From the NCBI RefSeq assembly GCF_003992065.1, contig NZ_RQUZ01000001.1:1-64000 (forward strand): a DNA stretch of 64,000 bases, read 5' to 3'. The position numbers were made by a program, and so were the translations under genes. Positions 44,253-51,942 of the stretch are shown in pieces. Source of the DNA: Veillonella seminalis (GTDB taxonomy: Bacteria; Bacillota; Negativicutes; Veillonellales; Veillonellaceae). Position 1 is the first letter of the stretch. Every line of letters starts with the position of its first letter. Under the pieces are notes generated by a model. It was not told where the DNA came from and made no database searches. It worked only from the letters and a program-made list of their open reading frames with translations.

Positions 44253-45341
44253 ATGAAAGAGAGTATTAAACAATTAAAACCATATATTCCGGAAGAGCCG
44301 GTGTCAGCTTTGCAGGCGCGTCTGGGTGTGGAGCGTGTAGTTCGTTTATCGGCCAATGAAAATCCGTACGGCACATCGCCGCAAGTGCGTGAAGCGGTCC
44401 TTAAGTATGTGACCGATCATGACAGCAGTCAGTATCCCGACGGTAATGCCGGTTCTTTGCGTACCGCCTTGGCAAAACATTTAAACGTGCCGGAATCATC
44501 TCTTGTTATCGGGGTGGGCCTTGATGAAGTTATTACGATGTTAAGTCGTGCCTTTTTGACTGCTAAGGACTCCATTGTTATCAGTACACCGACTTTTTCG
44601 GAATATGCTTTGAATGCCCAATTAGAGGGGGCTCAGATCAAAGCTGTGCCTTGTGATGCGGTTACGGGAGCTGCGAATCCGGACGGTATGTTGGCGGCTA
44701 TTGATGATACAACTCGCCTCGTGTGGCTTTGTAATCCGAATAATCCGACCGGTACGTATTGTTCGGTATCGGCCATTCGTGAGTTTATGCGGCAAGCACC
44801 TAAAGATGTGCTTGTTTTGATAGATGAAGCCTATATAGAGTTTGTTACGTCAACAGATTCGGCCAGTGCACTGCCGTTACTGGCGGAGTTTGGCAACATG
44901 GGTTTGATGAGGACTTTTTCAAAAGCCTATGGGCTCGCCAATTATCGGGTCGGTTATTTAGTGTTGAGTCCCGAGTTGTCCAATTATGTGCAAGCCATCC
45001 GCTTGCCATATAATCTGAATAGTGTGTCACAAGTAGCGGCGGAAGCAGCCTTACAGGACCAAGCCTTTATTGAACGTGTTGTTGCGGCTAATGCTGTGGA
45101 ACGACGTAAATGGGAAGCTTGTCTTGATGAACTTAAACTTCATTATTATCACAGTGAAGCCAATTTTATCTTTGTGGAATTCCCGACGACTGAAAAAGCA
45201 CAATACGTGGCTGACTATTGGTTGCAAGCGGGCTATCAGGTGCGATCCGGTCTCAGTCCGAAGTGGTTGCGTATAACAATCGGTCAGGCCGATGATTGTA
45301 AAAAAATGCAGATATTACTAAAAGAATGCAGATATTACTAA
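44253..45341 (+). CDS. hisC: Histidinol-phosphate aminotransferase
   Basis: A 362-residue PLP enzyme from ATG 44253. It has LSANENPYG, the NPNNPTG motif, DEAYIEF and the PLP lysine in RTFSKAYGLANYRVGY. It moves an amino group from glutamate to imidazole-acetol phosphate; such enzymes can also accept aromatic substrates. Its last residues are altered by a 20-base tandem duplication (CRYY in place of a predicted CLV end). It follows hisE after a terminator, so it may have weaker or separate expression. Confidence 0.94.
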   Translation: MKESIKQLKPYIPEEPVSALQARLGVERVVRLSANENPYGTSPQVREAVLKYVTDHDSSQYPDGNAGSLRTALAKHLNVPESSLVIGVGLDEVITMLSRAFLTAKDSIVISTPTFSEYALNAQLEGAQIKAVPCDAVTGAANPDGMLAAIDDTTRLVWLCNPNNPTGTYCSVSAIREFMRQAPKDVLVLIDEAYIEFVTSTDSASALPLLAEFGNMGLMRTFSKAYGLANYRVGYLVLSPELSNYVQAIRLPYNLNSVSQVAAEAALQDQAFIERVVAANAVERRKWEACLDELKLHYYHSEANFIFVEFPTTEKAQYVADYWLQAGYQVRSGLSPKWLRITIGQADDCKKMQILLKECRYY

Positions 45342-45349
45342 AAGAATGC
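45305..45349 (+). repeat. 20-base tandem duplication at the hisC stop
   Basis: AATGCAGATATTACTAAAAG occurs twice in direct tandem (45305-45324 and 45325-45344), followed by AATGC. Without the second copy hisC would read ...LLKECLV and stop a few bases later, so the duplication changed only the last residues. Confidence 0.9.
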
Positions 45350-45455
45350 TTGGTTTAATACTATCTTTTAAGCCTTTTGCCGATAATGTTTTGAGCTTTT
45401 TAAAAGAGGTTTAAAGGTAATAACTATATATTAATTATTGTTAGAAGATACGAAG

Positions 45456-45484
45456 CCCTTGTCTGAATTTAGGCAAGGGTTTTT
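45456..45484 (+). terminator. Terminator after hisC
   Basis: The stem CCCTTGTCT/AGGCAAGGG (45456-45464 with 45471-45479) with one wobble pair, followed by five T. Confidence 0.8.
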
Positions 45485-45583
45485 GCATGAACTTATTTTC
45501 CGGCTGAACATCTTGGCAAATGTGTTATGATAATATAGAGAGTAAAGATATAGAGTAATACTATAAACTATAAAGGAGACGCT

Positions 45584-46273
45584 ATGAAAGCAATTGTATT
45601 ATCCAGCGGCGGTGTGGATTCTACCACATGTTTGGCTTTGGCCATTGACCGTTTAGGCAAAGAAAATGTAGCGGCCGTATCCATTTTTTACGGGCAAAAA
45701 CATGACAAAGAGCTTCAATGTGCCCGTAAAATTGCGGCGTACTATGAAGTCCCTCATTATGAATTGGATCTGTCGCAGATTTTAAAATACTCCAATTCGT
45801 CTTTATTGCAAAATTCCACAGATGAGATTATTCATAAGAGCTATGCGGAACAGATTGAAGAGCAGGGTGAAGGCATGGTCAGCACCTATGTGCCGTTCCG
45901 TAACGGTTTGATGCTGTCCGCTGTAGCCAGTTTGGGTATGAGTTTATTCCCTGATGATACGGTGCAGCTCTATTTAGGGGCTCATGCCGATGATGCGGCG
46001 GGCAATGCGTATGCGGATTGCAGTGAAGCTTTTGTGGACGCTATGACAAAAGCGATTTCTTTGGGAACTTATGATAAAGTGCAGGTAGTGGCACCGTTTG
46101 CTGCTAAAAATAAGGCGCAACTCGTTAAAGTCGGCTTAGACCTTAAAGTGCCGTATGAATTGACTTGGAGCTGTTACGAAGGGGGCGACAAGCCTTGCGG
46201 TACTTGCGGAACTTGTATCGATCGTATTAAAGCTTTTGAACTTAACGGTACGACCGATCCGCTTATGAAATAA
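45584..46273 (+). CDS. queC: 7-cyano-7-deazaguanine synthase
   Basis: A 229-residue QueC, which makes preQ0 in queuosine synthesis. It has the N-type ATP pyrophosphatase loop SSGGVDSTT at residues 6-14, the acidic LGAHADDAAGNAYADCS region, and the C-terminal zinc cysteines in SCYEGGDKPCGTCGTCIDR. AAAGGAG precedes ATG 45584. No other queuosine genes and no preQ1 riboswitch are seen; it stands alone. Confidence 0.96.
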   Translation: MKAIVLSSGGVDSTTCLALAIDRLGKENVAAVSIFYGQKHDKELQCARKIAAYYEVPHYELDLSQILKYSNSSLLQNSTDEIIHKSYAEQIEEQGEGMVSTYVPFRNGLMLSAVASLGMSLFPDDTVQLYLGAHADDAAGNAYADCSEAFVDAMTKAISLGTYDKVQVVAPFAAKNKAQLVKVGLDLKVPYELTWSCYEGGDKPCGTCGTCIDRIKAFELNGTTDPLMK

Positions 46274-46340
46274 GATTATTATCTAAAAGTTAATCAGATA
46301 AAACGGAATAAGTTAATTATACAGATTAGGTGGTGACGAT

Positions 46341-46943
46341 ATGGCAGATAAAAAAACTTGGCAACGGGTGTTATTTATCGGCGACAGTTTGACGCGCGGC
46401 TATGATGTGCCGTACGGTAAAGGTTGGGTCGAATTATTGCAAGCTCATTTTGAGAAGAATATCACCGCTAATGGCGGCTCGAAACCGATGCTGGTAAATG
46501 CCGGTGTTGACGGGGCAACCTTACAGGCGATTTATAATAATTTAGAGCGTGCTTTGCATGAAGCAAGTTATGATGCGGTAGTTATTATGGGCGGTACGAA
46601 TGATATTTTGCATGGTAGAAATGCGGAAGATTGCTACTTTTCACTTATGCGTTCGGTACACCACATACAAAAAGCCGGCAGTGATGTAATTATCGGTTTG
46701 GCACCGCAGATTGATTGCGATCCGGACGGTGATGATGCAGTCTTGGTTGACTATAATGAACGGTTGCGAACCTATTGCGAAGAGCAGGGGTTATTGTATA
46801 TAGATTTTTACAAAAAAATCGCCGAGGCTGATTATCGCGGTGAAATCCTTTATGCCGGTGATGTGCATCCTAATGAGTTGGGTTATCACTACATGTATGA
46901 AGCGGCCTGTGATGTTTTGAAGTCGGGGTTCGGCGGTATGTAA
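46341..46943 (+). CDS. SGNH/GDSL-family hydrolase
   Basis: A 200-residue cytoplasmic SGNH hydrolase. The blocks are clear: block I FIGDSLTRGY with the catalytic Ser, block III GGTND, and block V DVHPNELGYHYM with the Asp/His pair. No signal peptide is present. Such enzymes include lysophospholipase and acyl-esterase TesA-like members; the substrate is unknown. AGGTGG precedes ATG 46341. It follows queC by 67 bases and may be co-transcribed with it. Confidence 0.88.
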   Translation: MADKKTWQRVLFIGDSLTRGYDVPYGKGWVELLQAHFEKNITANGGSKPMLVNAGVDGATLQAIYNNLERALHEASYDAVVIMGGTNDILHGRNAEDCYFSLMRSVHHIQKAGSDVIIGLAPQIDCDPDGDDAVLVDYNERLRTYCEEQGLLYIDFYKKIAEADYRGEILYAGDVHPNELGYHYMYEAACDVLKSGFGGM

Positions 46944-47025
46944 GTTGCAAAGCCTGTATTTATGCGGCTTTTTATAATTTAAATAGAAAAATTTGAATTT
47001 AATCGAAAAAAATAAATTTTAGATA

Positions 47026-47247
47026 TTGAAATTATTAGATTTACATGCTATAATAGGCTCATAACAAGGGAACAGTAGTTAATGGTTATTCAGAATCGGG
47101 CGCTACAACTCCAAGAACTTCTTTATCCCGGAAGTTCCGGCGAGTGAGTCCACTTGTTAAACCTCTAAATACCTATACCTAATCGTGAGTACAAATATGT
47201 ACGAACAACTTGCCGTTGCCTCCTCCCTAAGGGCAACGGCATTTTTC
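47026..47247 (+). ncRNA. Candidate structured RNA of about 185 bases (unknown class)
   Basis: A near-ideal promoter, TTGAAA (47026-47031) and TATAAT (47049-47054) 17 bases apart, starts an RNA near 47061. A closing helix TAACAAG/CTTGTTA (47062-47068 with 47153-47159) encloses a GAACTTC/GAAGTTC hairpin. A strong terminator GCCGTTGCC/GGCAACGGC (47212-47220 with 47232-47240) with five T ends the unit; its loop contains CCTCC. No open frame fits. It has a riboswitch-like layout (domain, spacer, terminator) but also the length of a 6S-type RNA; I cannot assign it. Confidence 0.55.
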
Positions 47248-47430
47248 TGTTTATAATGACTTATATATTTACCTTATTTATGAATAATGATACATATGAA
47301 GAATAGATGAACGATTATGAAAAACTTCACTGAAAGATCATCGAAATTTTCACATATAACTCATAAAATACAGGTAACATGTACATATGTTAAACATCAA
47401 TTAACACATAAGGTAAGTATATAGTATTGT

Positions 47431-47477
47431 ATGATTAATATAAAACTATTAATCATATAGTAAAAAGTTTGTATAAT
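47431..47477 (+). promoter_or_regulatory. Promoter with operator-like palindrome before the secreted protein gene
   Basis: ATGATTAATA/TATTAATCAT is a perfect 10-bp inverted repeat with a 6-base spacer (47431-47440 with 47447-47456). It lies over the -35 region of a TATAAT at 47472-47477. The position suits a repressor or activator site. The gene follows behind AGGAGG. Confidence 0.5.
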
Positions 47478-47498
47478 TTTGTACTAGGAGGTATAGTT

Positions 47499-47975
47499 AT
47501 GAAACGTAAATATGTATTAATGGTACCTGTCGCGGCGGTAACTCTTTGGGCCAACTCTTTCGGCGTTTTGGTAAATGCACAAGGCGTACAAGACATGAAC
47601 AACAATGTTCCGGCTGTATGGCAACAAGATGATCAGAATAAACAAGGTCAGCCAAATGATAAACAGGGTAAAAAAGCTGATAATAAACAGATCAACAAGA
47701 ATGACAAACAAGTTCAGAAGCAGCAGAATCCTCAGGTAGTCCCAAAAGCACCTGAAAAAGAAACTGTTAAAAAAGACAAAGCACCAAGCAAAGTAACTCC
47801 GGAAACTAAAGAAAAACGTAAAGTAGCATTGGCTAATGACTATAATAATCGCAGACCGGATGCTCAGAAACCACCGGTAAAACCGGAAGATAAGAAACCA
47901 TTGCCACCTAAAGATGACAAACCGGCTCCGCAAAGCACTAGTGCCGTTCAAATCGGTGTAGTCCTTAACGCGTAA
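47499..47975 (+). CDS. Secreted Lys/Gln/Pro-rich protein of unknown function
   Basis: A 158-residue protein from ATG 47499 (AGGAGG upstream). A signal peptide covers about residues 1-28 (KRKYVLMVPVAAVTLWANSFGVLVNAQG). The rest is low-complexity: Gln/Asn/Lys-rich, then Lys/Glu, then repeats of PPVKPEDKKPLPPKDDKP, and a hydrophobic end QIGVVLNA. There are no cysteines. It looks like a disordered periplasmic or surface protein. I do not recognise a family. It is isolated between non-coding stretches and has its own promoter. Confidence 0.7.
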   Translation: MKRKYVLMVPVAAVTLWANSFGVLVNAQGVQDMNNNVPAVWQQDDQNKQGQPNDKQGKKADNKQINKNDKQVQKQQNPQVVPKAPEKETVKKDKAPSKVTPETKEKRKVALANDYNNRRPDAQKPPVKPEDKKPLPPKDDKPAPQSTSAVQIGVVLNA

Positions 47976-48036
47976 ATTTAGTTTTTCTCTGAAAAACCTC
48001 CCTCACTGAGTTATGTAGCAATATGTACGAAATGCT

Positions 48037-48095
48037 AAAATAACACACAACACACACATAAAACACTAAACACTAAACACACAACACACTTAACT
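48037..48095 (+). repeat. CA-rich low-complexity tract
   Basis: About 60 bases made almost only of A, C and some T, with repeated AACACACA and AAACACTAAACAC units, between the secreted protein gene and its terminator. The RNA would be unstructured on this strand. Confidence 0.7.
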
Positions 48096-48120
48096 TTACA
48101 AGCATATGAAAATATATGCG

Positions 48121-48157
48121 AATACCCTCCGGACCATAGCGTTGGAGGGTATTTTTT
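48121..48157 (+). terminator. Terminator downstream of the secreted protein gene
   Basis: A perfect stem AATACCCTCC/GGAGGGTATT (48121-48130 with 48144-48153) with T run. Confidence 0.88.
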
Positions 48158-48542
48158 GCAATATTGTCTTGTTTTTTTACCATAAAGTTAAGTATAAAAT
48201 GCATTTAGGTTATACGTTTAAATTGATAAGATGTCTTTATTAACATGGTAAGAATCATTTGCGACCATAACGGTGAAATCTTGATACTCGGCATTGATTA
48301 AATGCTATGGGCTGCTAATATTTGACATTTTTAAGGCGTTTTATTAGAGACTATATCATTTAGGCGCGATAAAAGCCGGCAACGGTAACAACGCTTGAAA
48401 TTCGGTTATCAATAATTTTAATTGATAATAATCTTGTTTATCATTATGTGAGAACGATTTTTTGACGCTTATTATGCATAATCGATACCGATATTTATGT
48501 GGAAAATTCATTTTAAATATTCTTTATATTCAAAAGCTTTGC
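48158..48542. other. Non-coding stretch with nested inverted repeats
   Basis: No gene is seen. TTATCAAT/ATTGATAA (48406-48413 with 48421-48428) is a perfect 8-bp inverted repeat, and TGATAA/TTATCA (48423-48428 with 48438-48443) overlaps it. The ATTGATAAT pattern recalls iron-type (Fur) operators, but the fit is loose. They lie about 100 bases before the next promoter. Confidence 0.35.
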
Positions 48543-48862
48543 TATAATAAGCGTAGATTTCAAGGCTGTCGGTTTTCTGCCGGACCGGATGAAATACGTT
48601 TAAAGGTATAGGTTATTTCGAGGAGTTGGACAGACAATATACATTGGGTATATTGCATAGCGGACAGTACAGGTAAGACAGGATGCCTGTGAAGAGTGAT
48701 AGACAGTAGCTAAGTTTATGACCGGTAATTACGGGCCTCTTGTCTTATCGAGATTATATTGTGTATTCGGGAGCTGGGTAGGGAGATTGACCAACATAGG
48801 TTATACCGAGCAAATATATATATATGTATAACAGAAAGCAGCCTAGGAATAGGCTGTTTTTT
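48543..48862 (+). ncRNA. Candidate structured RNA of about 300 bases (unknown class)
   Basis: TATAAT at 48543-48548 (weak -35) and a terminator CAGCCT/AGGCTG (48839-48844 with 48851-48856) with six T bound a unit without any credible open frame. Internal helices include CAATATAC/GTATATTG near 48637-48657, ACAGG/CCTGT near 48680-48692, and GC-rich CCGG segments. It is too long for a tRNA-like element and lacks the conserved motifs of RNase P RNA, tmRNA and SRP RNA. A large regulatory or structural RNA is likely. Confidence 0.5.
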
Positions 48863-49046
48863 CTTTTTAGGCATGCAAAAGTTGAAAGAAGATTTAGATA
48901 GTGACGTTATGAAGTCGGAAAATGAATAATAACTAATATTGGACTGGCAAAAAATGTACAGTTGTAGTAAAATAAAGTACGTGCAACAGAGAGTCAAATA
49001 TTCGTCAGCTAATACAGGCGGAAAATCAAAAAGTTTAATTTCTCGG

Positions 49047-49408
49047 TTGACAGTATTAATTCATAGTGTTATAGTAGGTTTATGATTTGAATAGAAATTA
49101 GGACGAGGAAGAGAAAAGTACATATACTGTTGTATGTGCAGCGAGCCCGGATGGTGAAAGCGGGTCTTATGAAGTGTATGGAAGTGCATCTCGGAGTTAT
49201 TAAGGCAAAGCTATAGCAATATAGGGGAGTCTTTTTCGGGGGTCGCCCGTTACAGCGAATCTGTATAGTATGAACTGATAGGAGTTAAGGCTCCGGAGAA
49301 TATTTGTTCAAGGTACAGCAAAGGTTTGATTGTGCGCACAGTCAAATGAAACAAGGTGGAACCGCGATATATCGCCCTTGGTCACAAACGTGACCAAGGG
49401 CTTTTTTT
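49047..49408 (+). promoter_or_regulatory. Cysteine T-box leader with promoter and terminator
   Basis: TTGACA (49047-49052) and TATAGT (49070-49075) lie 17 bases apart. Stem I shows AGCGAG and the distal loop GGTGAAAG (49152-49160). The specifier is TGC at 49185-49187 (GAAGTGCATC), a Cys codon. The T-box AAGGTGGAACCGCG is at 49353-49366 and the terminator GCCCTTGGTCAC/GTGACCAAGGGC is at 49374-49401 with seven T. It should sense uncharged tRNA-Cys and control cysK and perhaps cysE. Confidence 0.92.
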
Positions 49409-49441
49409 ATTAGAGCTGAGAGACTCTATGAGAAAGGAACG

Positions 49442-50371
49442 ATGATTATTATGAGTACAGAACCTGTAAATGACACATTAAAATTGATTGGTAATACTCC
49501 TGTATATCAAATTGGGGAATCTAATGTTTTTGTAAAATTGGAAAAATACAATGCCGGCGGCAGTGTTAAAGACCGTGCCGTATATGGTATGTTGCGCGAC
49601 GCTCAACAGAAAGGTTTGATTAAACCTGACACTATTTTGGTAGAAGCAACTTCCGGTAACACCGGTATCGCACTTGCTATGTTGGGTGCTGTTATGGGTA
49701 TTAAAGTTGTTATCTTGATGCCTGAAAGCATGAGTAAAGAACGTCGTGAATTAGTAAAAGCTTACGGTGCTCAGTTGATTTTGACTCCAAAAGCAACCGG
49801 TATGAAAGGTGCTTTAGCTAAAGCTCAGGAAATTCTTGATGCTAACCCAAGTGCCGTAACTTTAGGCCAGTTCGTAAACCCTGCCAACCCTGGCATTCAC
49901 TACGAAACAACAGCTACCGAAATTCTTGAACAAGTTCCAAATGTAGGCATCGTAGTAGCCGGCGCTGGTACCGGCGGTACATTCACCGGGGTAGCTCGTA
50001 AATTGAAAGAACATAATGCTAACGTGAAAGCTGTTGCGGTTGAACCTGCCGGTTCCCCAATGATTTCCGAAGGCAAGGGCGGCGCTCATAAAATTCAAGG
50101 TATCGGTGCCGGTTTTATTCCTGAAAACTTTGATCAATCCCTTATGGATGAAGTTGTAACTGTAACTGATGATGATGCAATTGCTCAAGTACAGACTTTC
50201 ATGCGTGAAAGCGGTATCAGCATCGGTATTTCCGCCGGCGCAGCTATTAAAGCAGCTAAAGATTTAGCCACTAAAAACCCTGGCGTGCCTGTAGTAGCTA
50301 TCGCTCCGGACGGAGTTGAAAAATACTTATCTATGCTTGAATTTGATGATGTAGAATACGTAAAAGCCTAA
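49442..50371 (+). CDS. cysK: Cysteine synthase A (O-acetylserine sulfhydrylase)
   Basis: A 309-residue PLP enzyme that makes cysteine from O-acetylserine and sulfide. It has NTPVY, the PLP lysine in GGSVKDRA, the substrate loop EATSGNTGIAL, and GAGTGGTFTGVARKL for the phosphate. The start is ATG 49442 or ATG 49451; AAAGGA lies close to the first. Codon choice (GCT, GGT, AAA) suggests high expression. It stands behind the Cys T-box, 129 bases before cysE. Confidence 0.96.
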   Translation: MIIMSTEPVNDTLKLIGNTPVYQIGESNVFVKLEKYNAGGSVKDRAVYGMLRDAQQKGLIKPDTILVEATSGNTGIALAMLGAVMGIKVVILMPESMSKERRELVKAYGAQLILTPKATGMKGALAKAQEILDANPSAVTLGQFVNPANPGIHYETTATEILEQVPNVGIVVAGAGTGGTFTGVARKLKEHNANVKAVAVEPAGSPMISEGKGGAHKIQGIGAGFIPENFDQSLMDEVVTVTDDDAIAQVQTFMRESGISIGISAGAAIKAAKDLATKNPGVPVVAIAPDGVEKYLSMLEFDDVEYVKA

Positions 50372-50392
50372 GTTAATCGACATACGGTCAGC

Positions 50393-50412
50393 GCAACTGC
50401 CGCGGCAGTTGC
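50393..50412 (+). repeat. Perfect 20-base palindrome between cysK and cysE
   Basis: GCAACTGCCGCGGCAGTTGC reads the same on both strands. No T run follows, so it is more likely an RNA-stability hairpin or a protein site than a terminator. Confidence 0.6.
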
Positions 50413-50500
50413 CGAGCATTAGGCATAGCTTGAAGAGAGAAGACGGTCATGAAGTGACCATAGATATTTAGGGGCTGGGGGAAACCGGCCGGGAGGATGT

Positions 50501-51136
50501 ATGAAAGAACTTTGGCAAGCGATTCGCTATAATATCAAGCGCGTTATGGATTCAGATCCGGCTGCCACATCGGTATTGATGGTATTGTGGACGTATCCGC
50601 ATATAACTGCTTTATTCTGGCATTTTTTTGCTCATCGTTTGTATAAACGGGGTTATAAATTATTGGCCAGACGAGTGGCGCTGCATTCGCGTCATGTGAC
50701 GGGGATTGAAATACATCCGGGCGCGCAAATCGGTAAAGGCTTGTTCATTGATCACGGTATGGGTGTCGTGATTGGTGAAACCGCCATTGTAGGCGATAAT
50801 GTAACTCTGTTCCACGGCGTAACTTTGGGCGGTATGAGTTCAAAACGCGTGAAACGCCATCCGACGGTCGGCAATGATGTGCTTATCGGGGCCGGTACTA
50901 AGGTACTTGGCGATATTACGGTAGGCAGCGGTAGCCGGATCGGCTGTAATCTGGTTATCAAACGTGATGTGCCTGAGAATGTGGTCATCTATGAAACGGA
51001 ACCTGAAAACATTGTAGCTCGTAAGATTCGTTCTACAATTCATTTGGTTGACAGCCATACTCGCAAACATATGCCACGGCATAAAATTGCCTTCACACCA
51101 AAAGATATGACTGACGACATGGCATGGTTCATTTAA
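50501..51136 (+). CDS. cysE: Serine O-acetyltransferase
   Basis: A 211-residue CysE of the short (EpsC-like) type that makes O-acetylserine for cysK. The N-terminal helical part is reduced, and the C-terminal left-handed beta-helix is clear from hexapeptide repeats (IHPGAQIGKGLFIDHGMGVVIGETA, GVTLGG, NDVLIGAGTKVLGDITVGSGSRIG). The catalytic Asp/His in FIDHG is present. GGAGG precedes ATG 50501. Confidence 0.95.
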   Translation: MKELWQAIRYNIKRVMDSDPAATSVLMVLWTYPHITALFWHFFAHRLYKRGYKLLARRVALHSRHVTGIEIHPGAQIGKGLFIDHGMGVVIGETAIVGDNVTLFHGVTLGGMSSKRVKRHPTVGNDVLIGAGTKVLGDITVGSGSRIGCNLVIKRDVPENVVIYETEPENIVARKIRSTIHLVDSHTRKHMPRHKIAFTPKDMTDDMAWFI

Positions 51137-51381
51137 AACAATATTTTATGTTACATACTATTATCGGCAGTATGTAACTAGGCATTATAATGATAAAATA
51201 TGTGGATGTGACAATCTCGTTTTAAATGAAAACCGGCTTGACGTAAAGCCTTGATTTGGTTGAAATTATTCCCCAAATATCAGCGGGGGCTGAGTTTGGG
51301 GAGTTGACAAAGAAGAGATGAAAAATCAGTTTACTAAACTAAAACAACTTACTACACTTAAACCTTATACAAAATATACCA
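51137..51381. other. Non-coding stretch after cysE
   Basis: AT-rich sequence between cysE and its terminator. No open frame with a ribosome site and no clear structure is seen. Confidence 0.3.
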
Positions 51382-51430
51382 AAAAGAGGTGTGGAGCTGA
51401 GTCCTCAGGGATTAGCTCCACACCTCTTTT
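51382..51430. terminator. Bidirectional terminator between cysE and aroQ
   Basis: A perfect 17-bp stem AAAAGAGGTGTGGAGCT and its complement (51382-51398 with 51414-51430) with A and T runs on the two sides. It serves the convergent cys and aro units. Confidence 0.92.
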
Positions 51431-51501
51431 ATTATGTTGAGTTTGATTATACGGGGGATGGGACAAAACGTGTTGGTGTTTAGTCCCGAGAGTTATTGCG
51501 T

Positions 51502-51942
51502 TTACTCCGCGTCCGGATATGTATCGATAAGATAATCCATAGCTTCGAGATAGCCTTGTAAGCCGTGGCCTTTAATCGTTTTTTCCGCATATTCGCTTAC
51601 ATAGGAGTAATGGCGGAAGGATTCACGTTCGTCGGGATTCGAAATATGAACCTCAACGGTCGGCAGGCCGATGGCTTTTAATGCATCCAAAATCGCAACC
51701 GATGTGTGTGTATAGGCGGCCGGATTGATGATAATCGCCTCGGCATCATTGTGGGCTGCTTGAATTCGATCGACGAGGCTGCCCTCGTGATTGCTTTGGT
51801 AGAAACTAACGGCCACATGACGTTCATGGGCGTGCTGTCGAATCATTTGAATGAGATGTTCATACGTTTCAGAACCGTAAATATCCGGTTCTCTTAAACC
51901 TAACAGATTAATATTAGGACCGTTAAGAATTAAAATGTGCAT
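51502..51942 (-). CDS. aroQ: 3-dehydroquinate dehydratase, type II
   Basis: A 146-residue type II dehydroquinase. It begins ILILNGPNINLLGLREPDIYG with the catalytic loop and Tyr, and has NPAAYTHTSVAILDAL and VEVHISNPDERESFRHYS. It converts dehydroquinate to dehydroshikimate. GAGGAGG precedes ATG 51942, inside the end of aroE-aroK (20-base overlap). It is the last gene of the aro operon. Confidence 0.96.
   Translation of the reverse strand: MHILILNGPNINLLGLREPDIYGSETYEHLIQMIRQHAHERHVAVSFYQSNHEGSLVDRIQAAHNDAEAIIINPAAYTHTSVAILDALKAIGLPTVEVHISNPDERESFRHYSYVSEYAEKTIKGHGLQGYLEAMDYLIDTYPDAE

Noticed and set aside
47517-47951. Long minus-strand open frame opposite the Lys/Gln-rich secreted protein gene
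   Set aside because: It mirrors the low-codon-complexity plus-strand gene, has no ribosome site, and gives a Phe/Ile/Leu-rich nonsense product.
48543-48862. RNase P RNA or tmRNA as the identity of the 300-base unit
   Set aside because: The GAGGAAAGTCC and ACAGAAA-type P4 core of RNase P RNA and the tRNA-like ends of tmRNA are not present; an ACAGAAAG near the end belongs to the terminator flank.
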